Assembly: GCA_964017185.1 (NCBI GenBank)
Contig: OZ024874.1
Coordinates: 54,787,356-54,851,355, forward strand
Source: Rugalucina vietnamica
Lineage: Eukaryota; Mollusca; Bivalvia; Lucinida; Lucinidae
Length of the DNA stretch: 64,000 bases
Direction of reading: 5' to 3'
Part shown: positions 1-10,830 of the stretch, one piece after another
Layout: each line of letters opens with the position of its first letter
How positions within the stretch are numbered: position 1 is the first letter of the stretch
The notes under the pieces: model-generated
The model's database searches: none
What the model was told of the DNA's origin: nothing
Seen by the model: the letters and a program-made list of their open reading frames with translations, nothing else
Program-made: the position numbers and the translations under genes

Positions 1-2148
1 AGAATACCTAAAGTTCCCCATTGTACTTGTCACGAGACCTGAAGTTTCTATAGTACATGTTACGAGACCTGAATTTTCCTGTAGTACTTGTTACGAGACC
101 TGAATTTCCCATAGTACTTGTAATGAGACCTGAAGTTTCTTGTATAACTTGTTACGAGACCTAATGTTTCATATAGTACTTGTTACGAGACCTGAAATTT
201 CGTTTAGTACTTGTTACGAGACCTGACGTTTCCTACAGTACTTGTCACGAGACCTGAATTGTCCTATTCTACTTGTCACGAGACCTGAAGTTTCCTGTAG
301 TTGTTACGAGACCTTAATTTTCCCATAGTACTTGTCACGAGACCTAAAGTTTCCTGTAGCACTTGTCACAAACCTGAAGTTTCCTATACTACTTGTTACG
401 AGACCTGAAGTTTCATGTAGTACTTGTTACGAGACCTGAAGTTTCATATGGTACTTGTTACGAGACCTGAAGTTTCCTGTAGTACTTGTTACGAGACCTG
501 AAGTTTCCCATAGTACTTGTTACGAGACCAGAAGTTTCCTTTAGTACTTGTCACAAGACCTGAAGTTTCCTGTAGCACATGTCACAAGGCCTGAAGTTTC
601 CCATAGTACTTTTCACGACACCTGCAGTTTCCTTTAGTACTTGTCACGAGACCTGAAGTTTCATGTTGTACTTGTTACGAGACCTGAAGTTTCATATAGT
701 ACTTGTTATGATTCTTGAAATTTCGTGTAGTACTTGTTACGAGACCTTACGTTTCCCACAGTACTTGTCACGAGACCTGAAGTGTCCTATAGTACTTCTC
801 ACGAGACCTGAAGTTTCCTGTACTTGTTACGAGACCTTAATTTTCCCATAGTACTTGTCACGACAACTGAGGTTTCCTTAAGTACTTGTTACGAGACCTG
901 AAGTTTCATGTAGTACTTGTTACGAGACCTGAACTTTTCTGTAGTACTTGTTACGAGACCTGAAGTTTCATATAGTACTTGTTACGAGACCTGAAGTTTC
1001 GTGTAGTACTTGTTACGAGACCTGACGTTTCCCACAGCACTTGTCACGAGACCTGAAGTGTCCTATAGTACTTGTCACGAGACCTGAAGTTTCCTGCAGT
1101 TGTTACGAGACCTTAAATTTCCCATAGTTCTTGTCACGAGACCTTATGTTTCCTGTAGTACTTGTCACGAGACCTTATGTTTCCTGTAGTACTTGTCACG
1201 AGACCTGAAGTTTCCTATAGTACTTGTCTTGAGACCTGAAGTTTCCTGCAGTTGTTACGAGACCTTAAATTTCCCATAGTTCTTGTCACGAGACCTTATG
1301 TTTCCTGTAGTACTTGTCACGAGACCTTATGTTTCCTGTAGTACTTGTCACGAGACCTGAAGTTTCCTATAGTACTTGTCACGAGACCTGAAGTTTCCTG
1401 TAGCACTTGTCACAAACCTGAAGTTTCCTATACTACTTGTTACGAGACCTGAAGTTTCATGTAGTACTTGTTTCGAGACCTGAAGTTTCATATGGGACTT
1501 GTTACGAGACTTGAAGTTTCCTGTAGTATTTGTTACGAGACCTGAAGTTTCCCATAGTACTTGTTACGAGACCAGACGTTTCCTTTAGTACTTGTTACAA
1601 GACCTGAAGTTTCCTGTAGCACATGTCACAAGGCCTGAAGTTTCCCATAGTACTTGTCACGACACCTGAAGTGTCCTTTAGTACTTGTTACGAGACCTGA
1701 AGTTTCTTGTAGAACTTGTAACGAGACCTGAACTTTCCTGTAGTACTTGTTACGAGACCAGAAGTTTCATATGGTACTTGTTACGCGATCTGAAGTTTCT
1801 TGTGGAACTTGTTACGAGACCTGAAGTTCATATCAGTACTTGTTACGAGACCTGAAATTTCCTGTAGTACTTGTTACGAGACCTGACGTTTCCCACAGTA
1901 CTTGTCACGAGACCTGAAGGTTCCCATTATACTTGTTACGAGACCTGAAGTTTCCCATAGTACTTGTCACGAGACCTGAAGGTTCCCATAATACTTGTCA
2001 CGAGACCTGAATTTTCCTATTGTACTTGTCACGAGACCTGAAAGTTCCCATTATACTTGTCACGAGACCTGCATTTTCCTATTGTACTTGTCACGAGACC
2101 TGAAAGTTCCCATAATACTTGTCACGAGACCTGACATGTGAAGTTTCC
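1..2148. repeat. 31-bp minisatellite array with higher-order structure
   Basis: About 69 head-to-tail copies of a 31-bp unit whose core reads TACTTGTTACGAGACCTGA then AGTTTCCTGTAG. Common variants are TTACGAG or TCACGAG, and CCTGTAG, CATGTAG or CCATAG in the second half. Rare variants recur about 1,045 bp apart: a shortened CACAAACC monomer lies near 365 and again near 1410, and an ACATGTCACAAGGCC monomer lies near 576 and again near 1622. This indicates a higher-order unit of roughly 34 monomers. A shorter local duplication of about 160 bp lies at 1091-1410. The array is open at its left edge. Short open frames inside it are repeat artefacts. Confidence 0.95.
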
Positions 2149-2503
2149 TGTACTGTGTAGTAACTGTGAACACCCTTCCGCTCTGTCCCGATACATGGCA
2201 GAAAAACTGTCGCGAGTCTTTATAAGTACTAAATCGACCAAACTTTTAATGTTCATGTACCTGGAGCTCAAAGACCATGACCTGAGCCATCAAACTATAA
2301 AAGCTATATCTCATTAGCATTTGGCTAGGCTTTTCTAATGCATTTTATCGGGTAAGATGTGGTAAATAGCCGATCAGATAAAATTCAAAATTTAGCTACA
2401 TCATGAGAAGTCCTATAACCTATGGTTCGTCACAGCCACATGTTAGGGTCTTAGATTTAACATGAAGAGTTAGATTCCTCTATGAAGCAAAAACCAGAAC
2501 GCT

Positions 2504-2504
<1 letters not shown>
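2149..2504. other. No gene seen between satellite and poly-T
   Basis: Unique-looking AT-rich sequence after the last satellite unit. No ORF, RNA gene or recognisable repeat was seen. If the TMEM179-like gene extends upstream, this lies in an intron or before the gene. Confidence 0.4.

Positions 2505-2555
<51 letters not shown>
2505..2555. repeat. Poly-T tract (about 51 T)
   Basis: Uninterrupted T run. It may be a retroelement tail on the minus strand, but no element body was recognised next to it. Homopolymer length is the least reliable kind of base call here. Confidence 0.9.
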
Positions 2556-2633
2556 CATATGCAAAAGGCAGATTCTTACATGCTTGTGATAAAAAGATGT
2601 AGTGGTTTATTTTTTGTGATGCTCATTGTATAC

Positions 2634-2846
2634 GAGCCTGTGCGTGAGAAAACCAACAATTTGGGTTCCGACCAGGTCCGACACAAACAGGCCTGTACGG
2701 ACAGTTACAGAAGAGCTTAGAGGCTGGAAATTTTGGATTTAGGAAGTAGAAGAATTGTACTATCCGAGTAGCGAAAACAAAGGCGAAGCTGATCTGCGCC
2801 TTTGTTTTCGCCTACGAAGATTGTTGGTTTTCCCAAGCGGCGGCTC
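2634..2846 (+). mobile_element. MITE family A, copy 1
   Basis: Palindromic non-autonomous element. The ends are GAGCC..GGCTC followed inward by GAAAACCAACAAT, matched by ATTGTTGGTTTTCCC at the far end. The centre is a shorter version of the family hairpin (AACAAAGGCGAAGCTGATC then TGCGCCTTTGTTTTCGCC). Seven copies lie in the window. The translated peptide ENKGADQLR, seen in several copies, is a repeat artefact and not a gene. Confidence 0.85.
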
Positions 2847-3125
2847 AATTACTTAGTATATCTTGATAATGCTCAGGTTACGTTACAACTTATTACTTAT
2901 ACGTAAAATATAAAATGTTGCTTTCATAGGTTAAACCTGACCTACTGAATTTTGAAGACAAAAATGACCCCCAAAAAAGTTCATTTTGGATTTTAACAGT
3001 TATAATTATACTTATTATGCTTATAATACGAACATATAAAGTACACCAAAGTCTTGGCTGATTGAGAACAATTGATGCATGTATACTACATACCGCTAAA
3101 TTGATAAATACCGTTTAATTGTTTT

Positions 3126-3292
3126 CATCAGGAAATCATGTCCGTGAAATGTATACCCCCATAAACGCCACTTTAACATAGTTCAGCTGGGGTATGCAGG
3201 GACACACATCGTGTTCTCTTATTTTTTACCCACAATTTATGTTTTGACTAAAAATAAGAAAAATATCAGAATTTTTCAAATATATATATTTT
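3126..3292 (+). mobile_element. MITE family C fragment
   Basis: Starts CATCAGGAAATCATGTCCG and continues with the family's CCCCATAAACGCCACTTT and CAGCTGGGGTATGCAGGG segments, then ACCCACAATTTATG. It lacks most of the central palindrome and abuts a family G element at its right end. The same C-G junction recurs at 37.3, 45.3 and 62.2 kb. Confidence 0.7.
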
Positions 3293-4043
3293 AGCTCACC
3301 TGAGCCGTTAGGCTGACAATGTGAGCTAAAAGTATACCCATGCTCCGTCGTTGTAGTTGTCGCTGTAGTTGTTGTCGTCCACAGCGTTCAGACGTCTTCT
3401 CCTCCGAAACCGCAGGGCCAATCAAAGCCAAACTTCATGTGGAGCACCCTTAAAAGGGGGTGGGGGGGGGTCAAAGTTTGTATAAATGGTCCAGGTCACA
3501 TGACCAAAATGGCGGCCTTGCCCATATATAATTGTAAAAACCTTAAAAATCTTCTCTGGAACCGGTGGAAACTTGGTATGTAGCATCGGGGACTCTGGTC
3601 CACAATAGTTTGTATAAAGCATGACCTTGGGTTGACCTTGACATATTAAGTATTTTACGGCAAGATAATTTTGGTCACATAGGCTTTTCAAAGTAAAAAA
3701 GTGAAGGCATTTGATTTTTCAGGAAATTTTGTAGCCTGCGACATGAAAATTGGTAGATACAGACAACGTACTTAGATAATGAAGTTGTGTGAGCATTCAT
3801 TTCTTGACCTTGGCCAAAGGTCATTTACATATTAGATGTAAAACTTAATTTTCTCAGACACCGCTTTACCAATCGAAGCCAAACGTTATGTGGAACATCC
3901 TTAGGAAGGGGGGATCAAAGTTTATGTAAATGGCCCAGCTCACATGACCAAGATGGCCGCCATGCCCATATATGGTAAATACCTTAAATAATCTTCTCTG
4001 GAACCGGTGGACCGATTTCAATGAAACTTGGTAATTAACTCAT

Positions 4044-4208
4044 ATAAGCCTGGCGTCCTTTTTGTGGGACATAGGCAAACAGCATAGCCCCAGATGTGAC
4101 GCCGCAGAACGCGGCGTCCCATTTGGGGCTATTCTGTTTGCACAAAGAAATTTCATCGAAAAATGAGATAAAAATAAAAATCACTCATAACACCCCTAAA
4201 AATGAAAT
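4044..4208 (+). mobile_element. Hairpin element E, copy 1
   Basis: About 165 bp around a near-perfect hairpin: GCAAACAGCATAGCCCC pairs with GGGGCTATTCTGTTTGC across a GACGCCGCAGAACGCGGCGTC core. The downstream part reads ATCGAAAAATGAGA and ends CACCCCTAAAAATGAAA. A second copy lies at 5746 and a fragment at 54147. This copy interrupts a family G element, so it is the younger of the two. Confidence 0.75.
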
Positions 4209-4445
4209 ATATGTAGCTTTGGGGACTCTGGCCCATCATAGTTTGTATAAAGCATGACCTTAGGTTGACCTTGATCTATTAAACAGCCAGGTCAAATATT
4301 GTTACACAGACTTTTCAATTGGAAAAAAGGTGGAAAAATGGATTTTGCCAGAAAGTTTTGTAGCCTGTGACCTGAAAATTATAGTGTTAATAATTATTGG
4401 AGGACTAGTTTACTTTTTACCTTGACCAACATGACCTTAGATTAG

Positions 4446-4549
4446 TGAGTGCCACATGGAAGATTAGTTTGTACTAAATGTGTTTACCCTCGTTAAATAA
4501 AGGCGATTATTATTATTATTATTATTATTATGATTATTATTATTATTTC
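4446..4549 (+). mobile_element. 5'-truncated retroelement tail with (TTA)n
   Basis: A 104-bp insertion into family G flanked by ATTAG at 4441-4445 and again at 4550-4554, a 5-bp target duplication. It ends in CGTTAAATAAAGGCGAT plus a (TTA)n tail, the usual look of the 3' end of a non-LTR retrotransposon. The subfamily cannot be named from so short a piece. Confidence 0.7.
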
Positions 4550-4730
4550 ATTAGCCAAAGGTCAAAGACCAAATCTCAGGTGTGCGATATCTGGACCATT
4601 TGGTCCTCTGGTTTTACATTAAATACAGCTGAAAACAATTCACTGTATATGGTATGAGTATGTTTTCGTAATTGAGTGCAAATGACGGCCCTCTTCGTGT
4701 CCCCTAACTTTCTTTGTTTTAAGTCATTAT

Positions 4731-5745
4731 GTCTCCCCCAGAAAGGTCGGGAGACATATTGTTTTCCCCGTGCGTCCGTTCGTCTGTCTGTCTGTCTGTC
4801 TGTCCGACACAAACCTTGTCCGCTCTATATAACTCGAAAGCCGTCAAAGATATTTCAATGAAACATGATACACTTATAAAGCATGATGAGACGATGTGTC
4901 ATGCACAAGAACCATAACTCTTGCTTTCATATCTTCATATATGGAGTTATTTCCCTTTGATTATTTTCCATACAATTTCGTGTCCGCTCTATAACTCGAA
5001 AACCGTAAGAGATAATTCAATGAAACTTGGTACACATATAAAGCATGATGAGATGATGTGTCATGCTAAAGAACCATTACTCTTGCTTGCATATCTTTTG
5101 TGTTATTTCCCTTTGATTATTTCCATACAATTTTGTGTCTGCTCTATAACTCGAAAACCGAAAGAGATATTTCAATGAAACTTGGTACACTTATTAAGCA
5201 CAATGAGATGATTTGTCATGTTTAAGAACCACAAGTCTTGCTTGCATATTTTTATAGAGTTATTTCCCTTTGATTATTTCCATACAATTTCGTGTCCGCT
5301 GTATAACTCAAAAACCATAAGAGATATTTCAATGAAACTGGATACACTTATATTGCACAATGAGACGATGTCTCATGTACAAGAATTATAACTCTTGCTT
5401 GTGTTTTTGGAGTTATTTCCCTTTGATTATTTTCCATATAATTTCCTGTCCACTCTATAACTAAAAAAGGGTAAGAGATATTTCAATAAAGCTTGGAACA
5501 CTTATAAAGCAAAATGAGATGATGTGTCATGCACAAGAATTATAACTCTTGCTTGTGTATTTTTGGAGTTATTTCCCTTTGATTATTTTCCATACAGTTT
5601 CTTTTCTGCTCTATAACGAAAAAACGGTAAGAGATATTTCAATGAAACCTGATACACTTATAAAACAGAATGACAGGATATGAGATGCTCAATAACTATA
5701 ACTCTTGCTTGCATATTTTGGACATGCAATCAGAAAGCGGGGAGT
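4731..5745 (+). repeat. Tandem repeat of about 155-165 bp, six units
   Basis: Opens with GTCTCCCCCAGAAAGGTCGG and a CTGT-rich run, then repeats a unit containing CTATAACTCGAAAACCG, GAGATATTTCAATGAAAC, ATGTGTCATGC and ATTTCCCTTTGATTATT. Units start near 4815, 4982, 5140, 5298, 5450 and 5604. The opening is typical of a mollusc interspersed repeat with an embedded tandem body. ORFs of 60-85 codons here are repeat shadows. Confidence 0.85.
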
Positions 5746-5915
5746 TTAAGCCCGGTGTCCTTTTTATGGGACATAGGCAAACAGAATAGCCCCAGATGTG
5801 ACGCCGCAGAACGCGGCGTCCCTTCTGGGGCTATTCTGTTTGCTTAGAGGATTTACATCGAAAAATGAGACAAAAGTGAAAATAACTCCTAACGGTCACA
5901 CCCCTAAAAATGAAA
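5746..5915 (+). mobile_element. Hairpin element E, copy 2
   Basis: Same hairpin as at 4044 with a cleaner stem: GCAAACAGAATAGCCCC pairs exactly with GGGGCTATTCTGTTTGC. It ends about 60 bp before the first visible TMEM179-like exon, so it lies in the intron just upstream of a splice acceptor. Confidence 0.75.
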
Positions 5916-5976
5916 GTGGACTCGCCCAAATGATAATGATGGGAAAGTTCATTCGTCAAATATGGGTTAATTTCAG

Positions 5977-8197
5977 CCGGGAACACTACCTCCTGATGCC
6001 ATCATTCCTACTACACAGTATTATTTTATTGGTCGTGTTCGTCAGCAGTAGTATAGTGAGCGCTGGGGCCGACACCTTCTGTCACCGGCTTACAAGAACA
6101 CTTAATCAAAAGTGAGTAGAGACCATTTGTATTAAGCTCTTTCATTTCGTGTTTGTAAATGAATGCATCATGATTAAAAAAAATGGCGACGTTTGTAGGA
6201 GCCATCAACACAGATGCTAAACACGTGGTATGGAATGGGTGACGCACAATGCAATTCTGCCCGAATTTGATCGGATGGAAAATTCGAGTTTTCTCCTATA
6301 CAATTTACAGTCAATGCAGAAATTGAACATTTATTGAATGAAAGTATCATAAGAAATCCAGGTTATTTCGTTTTCGCAAACACTTCCGCCCCATGAACAT
6401 ATAGTGCTTTAGACTGCCTCCAACACAATAACATTGAAGTGTTTGCGAAAACAAAATAACCGGGATTTCTTATGTTACTTTCTTTCAATAAATGTTCAAT
6501 TTCTGCATGGACTGCACCCATCTATTTTTCAGTAGAGTACATGCTATATAGGAGAAAACTCGAATATCTAACCTCAACTTCTGTCTCAATGCAATTGCAG
6601 TGTGTTTCACCGATCGTTTATCGGTTTGTATGTAAACAATACCACCTGATTGTCAGTAGTGATCAATGCATATAAGTTAGACGCTGATAAGAGTCCACGG
6701 CTTTGCTTTTACTTGATCAGAATTGGATTTTACTAATATTGGTAGATCTTTAGAAGTGCGCAACCAACCTTTAACCAGTTTGCCCGTATATTGATTTGTA
6801 ATAACAATATGGTAAACATGAAAAAGTGCAATAAAACATCATTAAACATTAAGCATATTATCTTGTAGTACATGTCATCAGGAAAACATGTCCATGAAAA
6901 GTATAACCCCTTGAACCCCACTTTTATATAGTAAAACTGGGGGCTGCATGGGTATATCTATTTTTTTATTTCTGCTCCAAAACAGAATATGGGTACATGT
7001 ATCCACAATCCAAGTTTTCTGATTTTTTTTTTATTTTTTACAACTTAAAAAAATATCTGTATATTGCATGGGCATGTTTTAGTAACTTGTACAGTTTTGT
7101 TGGGCGTGCACGTGGTCAGGTACCCTGTATACACTCATTTTTTGTTTCTTTCCAGATATACATGCTCAGAGAGTTTTGATCTATACTGGGAAATCTTCCG
7201 AGATGGAAAGAAACATAGTATACACCGGTTTTTATTAACTGCAAAGGTGAGAAGACTTCCTTCCATCATTTTTTTTTGTATATCTACGTGTGTCTGTTTT
7301 CAGATCGCTTAAAATTACACTTTCCGGATCGAGAGGTCCTGGCCCCGAGGTTATAAAACTTTTTTCATGCTCAGCTCAGCTGAGACTAAAATTTATCCTG
7401 CTCATAAATGTTAAAATGCCAACAATTGTTGGCATTTTAACATTTATCAGCAGGATAAATTACCAGATTTTGAGGTATGAACCTGTATTTTCCACTAATT
7501 TTGACTATTTTAGCATTTATGAGCAGTTGAAATTTCATGCTCAGCTGAGCTGAGCTTGAAAAAAGTTTTATAACCTCGGGGCCTGGATTCCAACTGTGTA
7601 GCCGACCTGCGCCGACCTGCGTCATGAAGCAAGAAATATCCAGATCTGTGGCTCTGTCTCGATATGATAAACAAATGTTGACTGAAATTTTAAACCACAT
7701 AAACAAACATTCCACTCTCCGATCGAACCTACTAATGATGTTTTGGAATGCTACATATTTGTTTAAATACGTTATATTGTCATAGAAGAATATACCATTT
7801 TGAAGCTTTTTGCGAGAGAGTGGGGTGTACACGTGTAACATGCACAAACTTAACATGTTTTTCTCTCTTCTTTTTTTTTCTTCAGATTTTCACGTGGTTA
7901 ATGACATTGACAATACTTGCCCAGTGTGTTTTAACTGGTTATAAACTTTACCTCTGGTATCTGCGACAAACCGCAAATACAGAAAAAGATGCACCAAAGA
8001 CGAAACATTCTTCACCAAAAAAGAAAGGATCAAAAACTAAAACAAATGTAGACTCGTCGAATGGAAGTGATAACTCAGCGTATCTTGTAGATTCGAGTTC
8101 GGATTCCTCGATTTTATCCTTGGATGTTGACGGAGCTAATCAACTAAATGTTTTCGTAGACGATGACGAATCGGACTCGCTAATTCATGTTTTATAG
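5977..8197 (+). CDS. TMEM179: TMEM179/TMEM179B-family membrane protein, last three coding exons
   Basis: Three exons join in frame. Exon 5977-6111 follows TTTCAG and ends CAA AA before GTGAGT. Exon 7156-7246 follows TTCCAG and ends before GTGAGA. Exon 7886-8197 follows CTTCAG and ends at stop 8195-8197. Phases close (AA+A gives Lys; the next junction is phase 0). The protein reads: a hydrophobic helix (HSIILLVVFVSSSIVSAG); FCHRLT, then YTCSES, a loop with two cysteines; a second helix (TWLMTLTILAQCVLTGYKLY); and a Lys-rich then Ser/Asp-rich cytoplasmic-looking tail ending SDSLIHVL. The helix, two-Cys loop and helix order matches the C-terminal half of TMEM179/TMEM179B, four-pass proteins of poorly known function. 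Which paralogue is uncertain. The first exon here starts with one base of a split codon, so at least one coding exon lies upstream; none was found in 2.1-5.9 kb, so it is probably left of the window. MITEs sit in both introns and 18 bp after the stop. Confidence 0.72.
6283..6575. mobile_element. Imperfect inverted-repeat element in TMEM179-like intron
   Basis: ATTCGAGTTTTCTCCTATA at the left matches TATAGGAGAAAACTCGAAT at the right. Inside, GAACATTTATTGAATGAAAG pairs with CTTTCAATAAATGTTC, and TTTCGTTTTCGCAAACACTT pairs with AAGTGTTTGCGAAAACAAAA. No coding content. It is a MITE-like fold-back; target duplications were not resolved. Confidence 0.65.
6876..7088 (+). mobile_element. MITE family C copy in TMEM179-like intron
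   Basis: CATCAGGAAAACATGTCC at the left pairs with GGGCATGTTTTAGTA at the right. It contains CCCCACTTTTATATAGTAAAACTGGGG but only a decayed central palindrome. It ends about 70 bp before the exon at 7156. Confidence 0.7.
7341..7583. mobile_element. MITE family B, copy 1
   Basis: 243 bp with about 45-bp inverted ends: GGCCCCGAGGTTATAAAACT pairs with AGTTTTATAACCTCGGGGCC, continuing into GCTCAGCTCAGCTGA. The centre has the palindrome AATGCCAACAATTGTTGGCATT. It lies in the last TMEM179-like intron. A sister copy lies just after the stop codon. Confidence 0.85.
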
Positions 8198-8214
8198 CAT
8201 TTTTGGAGAGATCA

Positions 8215-8458
8215 GGCCCCGAGGTTATATAACTTTCTCATGCTCAGCTCAGCTGAGACTAAAATTTATCCTACTCATAAATGTTAAAATGCCAACAATT
8301 GTTGGCATTTTATTTTTTATAAGCAGGTTAAAGTACAGGCTTTGGAGTCCTAAACCTTCAATTTCAGTATATTTGGGCTATTTCAGTATTTATGAGGAAT
8401 TGAAACTTCAAGCTCAGCTGAGTTGAGCATGAAAAAAACGTTTTATAACCTCGGGGCC
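8215..8458. mobile_element. MITE family B, copy 2
   Basis: 244 bp with the same ends and centre as the copy at 7341. It starts 18 bp after the TMEM179-like stop codon, so any mRNA extending past the stop would contain this fold-back in its 3' UTR. Confidence 0.85.
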
Positions 8459-9165
8459 AGAAAGTCGCCGACCATGCCCTAATCGCTGCCATTGTGATCA
8501 TCTCGGCATTATTCCAGTCGGCGCAGCTCATTTTAAGATCCCATGGGATTGGGACAAATAATTTTCCGTTCTAGGAGATCCAATCATTTTACGTGTTCTG
8601 TTTAGCTTGCTGAAAGCTCGGTCCTGTAAATTCGAGCTGAAATAATCTTGGTAATGGGAGGGCGTCTTGAACATTTCTGTCAAATGTTCTGCGCATGATC
8701 ATACCAGACAGTGCCCGGTGTTTATGCAGTACTTAAAACACAATCAGTAGCAGGCTAGCCATTGGATAGCTCCGGTGGCAAAACCGTTAGCTAGCGTGAA
8801 TCAAAAGAATCCGTCCGCATGGTGAATCATGTGACTATCCATGGGGTTTCCGATCAACTCAGACACAAACAGATAGATCACATAAGCCTCGTTTCCACGG
8901 ACCATTTTTCTTTGACGAAGATTATTTGTCACAGAAACTTTGGCAATGACTTTGCGTTATTTTACTTAGCTCGCTCACCTTTGTCACATATACCCGTATT
9001 TGACAATGAAACTTCGCCTTAGAAGCGAATTTACACGAGCATATTTTTCTGGGACAAACCTACTTTGTCAAAGAAACATTGTCCGTGGAAAAGATGCCTA
9101 CTGAAGGGTTGGAAAAGATTTTGTGTGTAAGCAAAAAGAGGTATTGTACTGTCTTTGACATTGAA
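8459..9165. other. No gene seen
   Basis: Unique-looking sequence. Short frames (for example 8819-9022) have no recognisable domain. A short SINE-like piece GAGCTGAAATAATCTTG lies near 8635. Confidence 0.4.
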
Positions 9166-9397
9166 TGGGCTACGTTATGAGAAAACTAACAGTGTGGTTT
9201 CCGAACAGGTCCGACACAAACAATCTTCACACGCACAGAAGATGGATGGAGGCGGGAAAGTTTGGATGTAGAAAGAGTCATTGTACTATCCGTGTTGCAA
9301 AAAACAAAGGCGCTGATCAGCTTCGCAATGAGTGCGAAGCTGATCTGCGCCTTTGTTTTCACATATGCAGAGTGTTGGTTTTCTCATGAGGCGGCTC
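9166..9397 (+). mobile_element. MITE family A, copy 2
   Basis: The left end is diverged (GGGCTACGTTATGAGAAAAC) and the right end is intact (GGTTTTCTCATGAGGCGGCTC). The inner hairpin is GGCGCTGATCAGCTTCGC / GCGAAGCTGATCTGCGCC. Confidence 0.8.
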
Positions 9398-9860
9398 ATA
9401 TATAGTAATATAACTGAAAATTTATAGTTGATGTTGCTAGGTGCATTTAACTGTATGTGATGCTGCAAAACGGTTGTGAGTAGCAGATTTTTAACAGATT
9501 TTTAGGAAACAAAGATTGACTCTATACTTCAAACAAGGCCTTTGTTTTACATTCTTTCCAAATACATAGCTACGGGGTCACTACATGTACACGCTTGGGA
9601 AACGATCAACTTGTACATCGGTGGTGCTTAATGGTAAGAGAAGTTGACGGTTTCCGGTGTAGGAGTTGACCGACGTAAATAGAGGGATGTATGTACACAT
9701 ACGTGTATATAGATGGCGCAATTGGTTCTTTGTGATTTATCTCCACTCAACAGCTTAGGTTTTCTCGAACTTGTTGTGACGGTCACCTCTTGGCACGCCT
9801 GTGCAAGTAGTCTGGCATTCAGCATGTTCAGGCCATGTATTTAGACATTGGACTCTATCT
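9398..9860. other. No gene seen
   Basis: No ORF with a recognisable product, no RNA gene and no repeat shared with the rest of the window. Confidence 0.4.
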
Positions 9861-10119
9861 GGGACCAGTTGGTCAAAACTTCGTTAGCTTAACGTCATCG
9901 TTACAGACCATAGCTCGTTTAAGTAAATGCCGACTACATAAGCAAATACACTGTTGTCTTTTGTTGGTAAAATGTGAGAACCCCTTGCCATGCAAAGGAT
10001 TCTCACATTTTATCAGCAAAAAATAGCAGTGTATTTGCTTATGTAGTCGGTATTTGCTTAACAAGTTGAGGTCTTAACGATGACGTTAAGCTAACAAAGT
10101 TTTGAACAACTGGCCCCTG
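9861..10119. mobile_element. Palindromic MITE family F
   Basis: GGGACCAGTTGGTCAAAACT with TTAGCTTAACGTCATCG pairs with CGATGACGTTAAGCTAA and AGTTTTGAACAACTGGCCCC. An inner hairpin has arms GACTACATAAGCAAATACACTG / CAGTGTATTTGCTTATGTAGTC, shortened here to their start and end, around AAATGTGAGAACCC. Facing ORFs on the two strands are mirror artefacts. It abuts the next MITE directly. Confidence 0.8.
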
Positions 10120-10330
10120 ATTTTTGCCTATGCGAAAACAAAGGCGCAGATCAGCTGTGCAGTTACTGTTGTACAGTAACAGTCTTTGTTTTCGCTACTC
10201 GAATAGCACAATTCTTCTTCTACTTAAATCCAATACTGTAAGCTTCTAGCTTTCTTCTTTGACTGAACAGACCGCATTGTGTCGGACCTGGTCGGAAACC
10301 CCGAATATCGATTTTCTCGCGCCGCGGCTC
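10120..10330 (-). mobile_element. MITE family A, copy 3 (reverse)
   Basis: Ends CGCCGCGGCTC at the right. It contains the reverse-oriented GTGTCGGACCTGGTCGGAAA block and an inner hairpin altered to CTGTGCAGTTACTGTTGTACAG. The left end is missing where it meets the family F MITE. Confidence 0.75.
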
Positions 10331-10339
10331 AATACATGT

Positions 10340-10830
10340 AGATGCATTCTGAATCTGAATCTGAATGGTTCACTGGTGACACGGCAAATTGACAATACCT
10401 CACCAGGGGGTGCGCCAAGATGGAAATTAGTCCCTGGCTCTCACAAGAGATGCGAACTTGGACACACAGTAGCAGAGGAGATCAGAGAATCAGGGAGGTC
10501 ATTCCAGTCCCCGATAGTCTGTGGAAAGAAACCACTTTTGTACGCTTCTTTGCTAGCTGAAGGTATCTGAAAAGCCAAAGAATGTTGATTTCTACAACGC
10601 CTATTGTTCGGGATAAGGTCATCTGTGGGTATTCTGGCTTTACCCTTTAGACCTTTGTATAGCAATATAAGTCTACTATCCTTCCTCCTTTTCTTAAGAG
10701 ATTCCCATTTCAGTTGACCTAAAATGCCAGTCATGCTCCCAGTTTCAAAAACATAATTTCCAGTCACAAACCTTGCCGCACGATTTTGGACCTTTTCCAG
10801 TTCTTTAAAGATTGAAAATCAATTACGTGA
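10340..10830 (-). mobile_element. CR1-like LINE, C-terminal reverse-transcriptase fragment
   Basis: Reading leftward, the frame from about 10802 gives KVQNRAARFVTGNYVFE, then KKRRKDSRLILLYKGLKG, then GDWNDLPDSLISSATV, the order typical of the region just after the reverse-transcriptase domain in CR1/jockey-type LINEs. Only the last roughly 125 codons remain, so it is 5'-truncated. The 3' end runs into repeats of ATTCAG near 10345-10370, resembling a short 3' tail. It is dead on arrival as an autonomous element. Confidence 0.75.

Larger units (their letters stand above)
3293..4615 (+). repeat. Family G repeat (AGCTCACC..GGTCCTCTGG) with nested insertions
   Basis: Begins with the hairpin AGCTCACCTGAGCCG..AGGCTGA and ends with GACCATTTGGTCCTCTGG. 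Internal landmarks recur in every copy: TCTCTGGAACCGGTGG, CATGACCAAGATGGCCGCC, CCCATATATGG, and the TGACCTTGAC..AAGGTCA pair. Two insertions lie inside: hairpin element E (4044-4208) and a retroelement tail (4446-4549). Short ORFs here are shadows. Confidence 0.8.

Noticed and set aside
663-851. 62-codon ORF
   Set aside because: A read-through of the 31-bp satellite; three monomers make 93 bases, so frames stay open by periodicity.
4576-4917. Overlapping ORFs with arginine/threonine or cysteine/serine runs
   Set aside because: Frames through the CTGT-rich start of a tandem repeat.
7437-7856. 139-codon minus-strand ORF over the TMEM179-like intron
   Set aside because: Runs through MITE B and intron sequence; no domain, and the opposite strand carries the spliced gene.
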